From Oscillospiraceae bacterium (GTDB taxonomy: Bacteria > Bacillota > Clostridia > Oscillospirales > CAG-272), in the NCBI GenBank assembly GCA_015064155.1, contig SVST01000002.1:1-64000 (forward strand): 64,000 nucleotides of DNA, in the 5' to 3' direction. Below the pieces are notes generated by a model, which was not told the DNA's origin, ran no database searches, and saw only the letters and a list, made by a program, of their open reading frames with translations. Below are positions 59,277-64,000 of the stretch, one piece after another. A program made the translations under genes and the position numbers. Numbering within the stretch: position 1 is the stretch's first letter; the number at the start of each line of letters is the position of its first letter.

Positions 59277-60503
59277 TTAAAATGCCCAGTTTCCCTTTTC
59301 AAACACGGGGACGCGTCGACCGTCACGAGTGACGGCAACCACACAAAGATCTGCGGTACCGATCATGAAATCGACGTGGATCATCGAATCGTTGATGCCC
59401 TTTTCGTAGCATTCGGCAAGGGTGTATTTGTCGTAATCCTTGAGCGTGTTGGTAAAGCCGTGACCCAGTGCCAAATGGCAAGCGGCATTTTCGTCAAACA
59501 AGGTGTTGTAGAACAAAATTTCAGAGTTGCGGATCGGACTGTCATAAGGAACCAGCGCAACCTCGCCAAGGAACGCCGCCCCCTCGTCCATGGAAATCAT
59601 CTCGCGCAGCAGGGCTTCGTTCTTCTCGGCATGCACCTCCACAGCCTTACCGTTCTCAAACCGAACCGAGAAATTCTCGATCAGCTCGCCACGGTAGGAA
59701 AGCGGCTTGGATGCCACCGCAACGCCCTCGGCAACGCCCTTTTTGGGAGAGATATAGACCTCTTCCGAGGGAATGTTGGGATTGAATTCGATCCCGCTTC
59801 CCTGCGCCGCCTCCGAGCCGCCCATAAAGAGTGCCTCCTCAATCATGCCAACGGAAAGGTTGGTACCGTTTGACGATTTGATCTCCAAGGTTTCAATTCC
59901 AAGGCTGTTGAGATAGGCGCAACGCGCGGAAAGATCGGTATTATGCGCATCCCAAGCGGCAACCGGGTCGCCGTCGGCACGCGAGGTGTAAAGAATCGCC
60001 TCCCAAAGCTTTTCGATCGCGCGCGAGCGTGTTTCACCCGGGAAGACCTTTTTTGCCCACTCGGCACCGGGGACGGCGGCGATGCACCACTGGTATTTGT
60101 TTTCCATCGCATCACGGTAGGGCTTGATCACCGAAAAGCGAGCCTGCGTCGCCTTGGAAACCTTTTCTTGGTTGACCCCCTTGAGTCCATCGGGGTCGTC
60201 CGACTCCAAAAAGATGCGGACGGGCAAGGTTTTTACACGGTGCTTCAGCTTTTCAACCTCCCAGCTTTCCAGGGTGGAGAGCGTTTTCAGCGAGCGTTTT
60301 CTGTAATCGAGCTTGGTAAGCGGCAGATAGCTCCACTCTACGGACACCTTGCGCGCACCGCAAGCATAGCATTCTTCGGCAAGCAGCTTCACAAATTCGG
60401 GCTGATCCAAGGAGGCATAGATCTCCACATCCTGCCCCTTTTGTACGTTTCCGCCCTTGCGTGCAATCAGGCGGGCATATTGTCTGAGCGTTGTTTTTTT
60501 CAT
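59277..60503 (-). CDS. M29 family aminopeptidase (PepS/AmpS-like)
   Basis: 408 residues from ATG 60503 (AAAGGA upstream); the open frame runs 139 codons further, into the tRNA-Gln region, and is spurious there. The metal-site regions are recognisable: 'VALVPYDSPIRNS', 'ENAACHLALGHGF' and 'NDSMIHVDFMIG' (about 305-385). It is a cobalt- or zinc-dependent exopeptidase active in cytoplasmic peptide turnover. Confidence 0.93.
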   Translation of the reverse strand: MKKTTLRQYARLIARKGGNVQKGQDVEIYASLDQPEFVKLLAEECYACGARKVSVEWSYLPLTKLDYRKRSLKTLSTLESWEVEKLKHRVKTLPVRIFLESDDPDGLKGVNQEKVSKATQARFSVIKPYRDAMENKYQWCIAAVPGAEWAKKVFPGETRSRAIEKLWEAILYTSRADGDPVAAWDAHNTDLSARCAYLNSLGIETLEIKSSNGTNLSVGMIEEALFMGGSEAAQGSGIEFNPNIPSEEVYISPKKGVAEGVAVASKPLSYRGELIENFSVRFENGKAVEVHAEKNEALLREMISMDEGAAFLGEVALVPYDSPIRNSEILFYNTLFDENAACHLALGHGFTNTLKDYDKYTLAECYEKGINDSMIHVDFMIGTADLCVVAVTRDGRRVPVFEKGNWAF

Positions 60504-60688
60504 CTTTTGATCCTTTCCAACGAAAAATTCCATCAAGCTATGTGATAGTATTATACACAAAAAAGAGAGATTTGTCAATGCAAGACAAAAATTCTCCTTG
60601 CAACAAAAACTCGTCCCAAAAAACAAGAGGGAACGAAAAAACGAAAAAACTTTTTTGAGAACTTTTTTGAGAACCGACAAGAAAAGAC
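60504..60688. other. Intergenic region without genes
   Basis: AT-rich sequence between the aminopeptidase start and the tRNA-Gln promoter. It has runs of A/T and a repeated AGAACTTTTTTG-like segment. No gene or clear structure seen. Confidence 0.5.
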
Positions 60689-60717
60689 TTGACAGAACGA
60701 CGAACTTATGATATAAT
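60689..60717 (+). promoter_or_regulatory. Promoter of tRNA-Gln
   Basis: TTGACA, 17 bp, TATAAT, 30 bp before the tRNA. Confidence 0.85.
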
Positions 60718-60747
60718 TGGAATGTTCTGAAGCAGACAACCAAATAT

Positions 60748-60822
60748 TGGGGTATAGCCAAGCGGTAAGGCACCAGACTTTGACTCTGGCATTCGTAGGT
60801 CCGAATCCTGCTACCCCAGCCA
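60748..60822 (+). tRNA. tRNA-Gln (anticodon TTG)
   Basis: 75 nt with encoded CCA. Acceptor TGGGGTA/TACCCCA, anticodon stem CCAGA/TCTGG around CTTTGAC (anticodon TTG), T stem GTAGG/CCTGC with loop TCCGAAT. Discriminator G. Confidence 0.95.
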
Positions 60823-60857
60823 CAAGAAAAGCCACCCAATGGGTGGCTTTTCTTGTG
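60821..60857 (+). terminator. Hairpin directly after tRNA-Gln
   Basis: A 17-bp perfect stem (CACAAGAAAAGCCACCC and complement) with a 3-nt loop, sharing its first bases with the CCA end. The right arm contains TTTTC but no separate T tract follows. Confidence 0.7.
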
Positions 60858-61160
60858 GCTGGGGTAGCCTCGGATTCGCCCTATTCTGTGCCGCTTGCGG
60901 CACAGAATGTAGGTCCGCATTCACCGTCCGTAGATCTGCAAGCTCGCTTGCAAGGCGCAGGACGTGTGAATCTTCGCCGTAAGGCGAATACCCTGCTACC
61001 CCTTGCGTGCCTTTTGTGTTGGCTGGGGTAGCCTCGGATTCGTCCTATTCTGTGCCGCACGCGGCACAGAATGTAGGTCCGCATTTGAGCCGAAAGCCGT
61101 CGGGGTGCTCGCACACCGGCGGCTCGGCGAAAAATCTTCACGCAAAGCGTGAAATTACTG
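60857..61160. repeat. Mosaic repeats built from tRNA-Gln pieces and hairpins
   Basis: A 65-bp segment (60857-60921) recurs at 61021-61085 with few changes, 164 bp apart. Each copy has the reverse complement of the tRNA-Gln 3' end (GGCTGGGGTAGC, GGATTCG), a hairpin (TTCTGTGCCGC / GCGGCACAGAA) and the forward T-arm GTAGGTCCG. Between them the forward 3' half of tRNA-Gln continues in pieces (AATC, then CCTGCTACCCC), split by two hairpin insertions. No coding gene. Confidence 0.78.
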
Positions 61161-61180
61161 CGTTTGGGATATCAGGTCGC

Positions 61181-61209
61181 TTGAAATTCTTTCAAAATTG
61201 TGGTACAAT
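61181..61209 (+). promoter_or_regulatory. Promoter of the AT-rich orphan gene
   Basis: TTGAAA, 17 bp, TACAAT, 37 bp before the ATG. Confidence 0.65.
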
Positions 61210-61245
61210 AAAAATGAACAACAAATCCTTCAAAGGAGGACCTCA

Positions 61246-61755
61246 ATGAATACCGTTTTATATGAAGTAACTCCGAACTTTGATTTTTCGGCTTTTATTA
61301 TACCGATGATTATGATAATTGTTATGTTGGTTCTTCGATGGATTATAAAAAAATACTACAAAGACCATGAGAAAAAATCAAACCTTGAAATTGTTAAGAA
61401 CTTTTGCCGTGTCGGTGTTGTTTTTGTAATCGTTTGGGTTGTGATTGCTTTGATTGCTCAACTGTATATGCACAGCAAAATTGTTGGGGCATATAATCGA
61501 GGCAAATATCAAATCGTCGAGGGCTATGTTGAAAATTTTGATCCGATGCCCTATAGTGGACATGCAAACGAATCTTTTGAAATTAACGGTATTGCATTTT
61601 CCTACTCTGATTATAACAAGCACCCCGGATATCATAACGCCAAATCACACGGCGGTGTAATTAAGGGAAATGGTCAACATTTAAAAATCGGGTATGTTTA
61701 CTTGAACAAAACATACGGAAATATTATCGTTTACATAGAACAGATTTCAGATTGA
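61246..61755 (+). CDS. AT-rich orphan membrane protein
   Basis: 169 residues from ATG 61246 with AAAGGAGG upstream. Two helices (about 12-31 and 54-73) and an external beta-rich domain ('VEGYVENFDPMP' to 'IVYIEQISD'). The gene is visibly richer in A/T and in AT-ending codons than its neighbours and sits right after tRNA-derived repeats, which suggests recent acquisition. Function not recognised. Confidence 0.75.
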   Translation: MNTVLYEVTPNFDFSAFIIPMIMIIVMLVLRWIIKKYYKDHEKKSNLEIVKNFCRVGVVFVIVWVVIALIAQLYMHSKIVGAYNRGKYQIVEGYVENFDPMPYSGHANESFEINGIAFSYSDYNKHPGYHNAKSHGGVIKGNGQHLKIGYVYLNKTYGNIIVYIEQISD

Positions 61756-61857
61756 TTCCTATAGAATTCGTTTCCGGCATGAAATTAAACGTCTGTGAGG
61801 ATTGCAAATCTTTTCCCCTTTGCAACCTCGCTGTGCTTCCAAATCAGACTTACACCC

Positions 61858-61896
61858 CACGACCAAAGGCACACCGTTGGTGTGCCTTTGGTCGTG
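61858..61896. other. 18-bp perfect hairpin
   Basis: CACGACCAAAGGCACACC and its exact complement around a GTT loop, about 100 bp after the orphan gene. It lacks a T tract, so it may be a weak terminator. The rest of the 61.76-61.97 kb interval shows nothing clear. Confidence 0.6.
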
Positions 61897-61973
61897 CTTG
61901 GATATCTTCACCACTGCTTAGATCGCACCGCGCAAAGTATTTCCGTTTTTCCAAACAAAAACATACGTTTCTC

Positions 61974-62002
61974 TTGCAAATCGACCTTTTTTGATGTATA
62001 AT
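61974..62002 (+). promoter_or_regulatory. Promoter of the MATE transporter gene
   Basis: TTGCAA, 17 bp, TATAAT, 52 bp before the TTG start. Confidence 0.7.
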
Positions 62003-62054
62003 AGAATGTAAAATATCCCAACTTTCCGTTCACACGTTCAAAGGAGAATTCAAG

Positions 62055-63425
62055 TTGAAATCCAGTACCCTATCCAAAGATTTTACCAAGGGAAATATTC
62101 CGCGTCAGCTCTTGCTGTTTGCCCTGCCCTTTATGGCATCCAATGCCCTGCAGGTCCTCTACAGCACCATTGATATGATCATCGTGGGAAAATACGTCGG
62201 TACTGCAGGTCTTTCCGCTGTTTCCCAAAGCAGTCAGATCTTAAACTTTGCCACTATGGTCTGCCTCGGCTTTTCCAATGCGGGACAAGTCCTGATCTCG
62301 CAAGCACTCGGTGCAAAAAAGAAAAAAGAAATGAACAGCATCATCGGCACGCTGTTTGCATTCGTCATGGTCCTGGCACTTGCATTGACTGCTGTCATCG
62401 TAATCGCATCCAATTCCATCCTTGACGTGATGAAAATCCCCTCCGATGCCCGCGAAATGGCAATGCACTACCTCATCATTTGCGGTGGCGGCATGATCTT
62501 CACGGCAGGCTATAACATGGTTTCGGCTGTCCTGCGCGGCATGGGTGACGCGAAACGTCCCTTTCTGTTCATTCTGATCGCGTCTGTCGTCAATTTGGTG
62601 CTGGACATCGTCTTCACCGGCTTTTGGGGATGGGGCGTGGCGGGTGCCGCTTGGGCGACCATCATCGGACAAGCCGTATCTTTCCTCTTCTCCCTCTTCT
62701 ATCTGTTCCGCAAGCGCGCGGAATTTGAGCTGGAATTCAACAAGGAAAGCCTGACTCCGAATAAAAAATACATCGGTATGATTACCTCGCTCGGCACTCC
62801 CATGGCAATTCAGTCGGGCTGTATCAATCTTTCCATGCTGTTCGTCAACTCCATGATCAACGGTGTAGGTCTTGTCGAATCGGCAACCTTTGGCGTCGGC
62901 ATCCGCATCGACGACATCATCAACAAAATTTCGCAGGGCATCCAGCACGCCGCAATGCCCATGATCAGCCAAAATATCGGCGCGGGAAAGCCCGATCGTG
63001 CCAAAAAAGTGGTTTGGCATGCCATTTTGCTCTCGGGAATCTTTACGGTGGTTTGCATGATTCTCTATCTTGCGCTTGGGAAGCAGCTGTTCATGCTCTT
63101 TTCCAACGACCCCGCCGTTCATCAAATGTCCGGAACCTTTATCAAAGCCATCCTTTGGATGTTCCCGGCTCTCGCGGTCATGCGCGGAAGCGGTGCGTTC
63201 GTCCAAGGCATCGGCAACGCAAAGCTCTCCATGACACTGGCTTTGCTTGACGGCGTCGTTTTGCGAATCGGTTTGAGCTGGCTGTTCGGTATTTTCTTTG
63301 GCTGGGGCTTTTACGGATTCGTGCTTGGCTACGGACTTGCCCCCTACGGCTTTTCGATCCCCGGACTTCTCTATTTCATGGCAGGCACCTGGCAGAAAAA
63401 GAAAACCCTTGCCGACGACATTTGA
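62055..63425 (+). CDS. MATE family efflux transporter
   Basis: 456 residues starting at TTG with AAAGGAG upstream. Twelve membrane helices in two MatE halves. Landmarks: 'FTKGNIPRQLLLFALPF' at the start, 'GLSAVSQSSQILNFATM' and 'AAWATIIGQAVSFLFSLFYL' (about 195-214). It exports drugs or metabolites against Na+ or H+. The substrate is not determinable. The methyltransferase gene follows by 14 bp. Confidence 0.95.
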   Translation: MKSSTLSKDFTKGNIPRQLLLFALPFMASNALQVLYSTIDMIIVGKYVGTAGLSAVSQSSQILNFATMVCLGFSNAGQVLISQALGAKKKKEMNSIIGTLFAFVMVLALALTAVIVIASNSILDVMKIPSDAREMAMHYLIICGGGMIFTAGYNMVSAVLRGMGDAKRPFLFILIASVVNLVLDIVFTGFWGWGVAGAAWATIIGQAVSFLFSLFYLFRKRAEFELEFNKESLTPNKKYIGMITSLGTPMAIQSGCINLSMLFVNSMINGVGLVESATFGVGIRIDDIINKISQGIQHAAMPMISQNIGAGKPDRAKKVVWHAILLSGIFTVVCMILYLALGKQLFMLFSNDPAVHQMSGTFIKAILWMFPALAVMRGSGAFVQGIGNAKLSMTLALLDGVVLRIGLSWLFGIFFGWGFYGFVLGYGLAPYGFSIPGLLYFMAGTWQKKKTLADDI

Positions 63426-63439
63426 AAGGAGTTGCAAAC

Positions 63440-64000
63440 ATGAATCTTTCGGAACGCGTTTCCTCCATGCGTGATTTTTTCAATGAAAAAGCATCCGGAT
63501 ACGATGATGTTCATGCCGCTTTGATGAATACCAAGAATGCTCTGACCGCCGCTGTTCCTACAAACGCAAAAAGAATTTTGGATCTTGGAATCGGCACGGG
63601 CTTGGAGCTGTTCGATCTCTTTGCCCGTATTCCCGATGCGCAAATCACGGGAATCGACGTCAGCGAAAATATGCTTGCCGTTTTAAAAACGCGTCCGTTT
63701 GCACAAGCCGTAACGGTTCGACACGGTGATTTTTTTGATCTGGATTTCGGAACCGATTTCGATGCAGTGATTTCCTCGTCCGCGCTCCATCACTTCTCGG
63801 CTGCCGATAAAGCAATCCTCTACCAAAAGATTTTTGATGCACTCGGACCCTCCGGTTGGTTTCTCAACAGCGATTGTATTTCCAACAGCCAACAAGAAGA
63901 AGCCTCCGTCTTTGCCTATTATGAAGCCAACAAAGAAACAGAATCTCACATTGACACTCCTCTTGCCAAAGGGACAGAGGAAGCACTCTTGCGCCGCGTC
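63440..64000 (+). CDS. SAM-dependent methyltransferase, truncated by the window end
   Basis: 187 codons are visible from ATG 63440 (AAAGGAG upstream) and the frame is open at base 64000. Class I motifs: 'ILDLGIGTGLELFDL' (motif I, about 46-60), 'ITGIDVSENML', and 'FDAVISSSALHHFS' (about 107-120). It is a small-molecule type methyltransferase (Methyltransf_25-like); the substrate is unknown. Probably cotranscribed with the MATE exporter. Confidence 0.9.
   Translation, partial: MNLSERVSSMRDFFNEKASGYDDVHAALMNTKNALTAAVPTNAKRILDLGIGTGLELFDLFARIPDAQITGIDVSENMLAVLKTRPFAQAVTVRHGDFFDLDFGTDFDAVISSSALHHFSAADKAILYQKIFDALGPSGWFLNSDCISNSQQEEASVFAYYEANKETESHIDTPLAKGTEEALLRRV

Noticed and set aside
60504-60920. 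N-terminal extension of the M29 aminopeptidase frame
   Set aside because: The extension runs through the antisense of tRNA-Gln and a promoter; ATG 60503 has a proper ribosome site and the family N-terminus.

Overview
The window looks like an anaerobic, low-to-mid GC Gram-positive genome of the class Clostridia, probably a gut lineage. This rests on sequence features. HPr kinase, the walJ-rlmH pair, an rpsO-pnp block, an FtsK/SpoIIIE translocase and a DUF11 protein of about 29 kDa are present. There are many ferredoxin-type and radical-SAM proteins, frequent TTG/GTG starts with strong GGAGG sites, and sigma-A promoters that nearly all have a 17-bp spacer. There are no phage, plasmid, transposase or CRISPR genes.

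Layout. 1-5.8 kb: the end of a secreted foldase-like protein, a Cys-rich zinc-ribbon protein, galactokinase, walJ-rlmH, and prfB (no programmed frameshift). 5.8-10.4 kb (minus): a radical-SAM/PDZ protein, der, obgE and ppa. 10.6-14.3 kb: a small siroheme/4Fe-4S reductase-like gene, divergent from a FecBCD-type metal-chelate ABC importer; the two promoters overlap and share an inverted repeat. 14.4-16.8 kb: an amino-acid ABC importer whose binding protein has its two lobes in swapped (circularly permuted) order. 17-20.4 kb: a zinc-ribbon membrane protein, DUF2156 and GNAT acyltransferases, thioredoxin, and a His-tailed CDF metal exporter. 20.6-27.1 kb: a carbohydrate island, partly decayed. It holds an AraC remnant, a glycyl radical enzyme gutted by deletion, its intact activase, a broken GH20-like gene, an intact esterase-like hydrolase, a GH2 enzyme and an AraC regulator. 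27.3-27.9 kb: tRNA-Pro amid broken, hairpin-invaded tRNA copies.

29.0-41.5 kb (minus) is the centrepiece: one promoter and twelve tightly packed genes. In transcription order they are an LDH-fold dehydrogenase with the malate-specifying Arg, class II fumarase, HdrB, HdrC, HdrA, MvhD/FlxD, two AsrA/FrhB-like iron-sulfur proteins, an NAD(P)H-FAD reductase, a fumarate-reductase iron-sulfur subunit, a fumarate-reductase flavoprotein and an AspT-type carrier. Read together this is a soluble malate-to-fumarate-to-succinate pathway. Its reductase appears wired to an Hdr/Flx flavin-based electron-bifurcating complex rather than to a membrane quinone pool, with a dedicated carrier for the acid.

41.8-48 kb: ftsK, rpsO and pnp, the last with a long leader hairpin. 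48-60.5 kb: an envelope and housekeeping mix: a VanY-like protein that has lost its zinc ligands, TcdA, a Nudix hydrolase, DUF1934, MgtC, a MIF-type tautomerase, a cytoplasmic 17-repeat LRR protein, hprK, a PPIC-like lipoprotein and an M29 aminopeptidase. 60.7-61.2 kb: tRNA-Gln followed by mosaic repeats built from tRNA-Gln pieces, with a small hairpin also found at the tRNA-Pro locus. 61.2-64 kb: an AT-rich orphan membrane protein, a MATE exporter and the start of a SAM methyltransferase that runs off the window.
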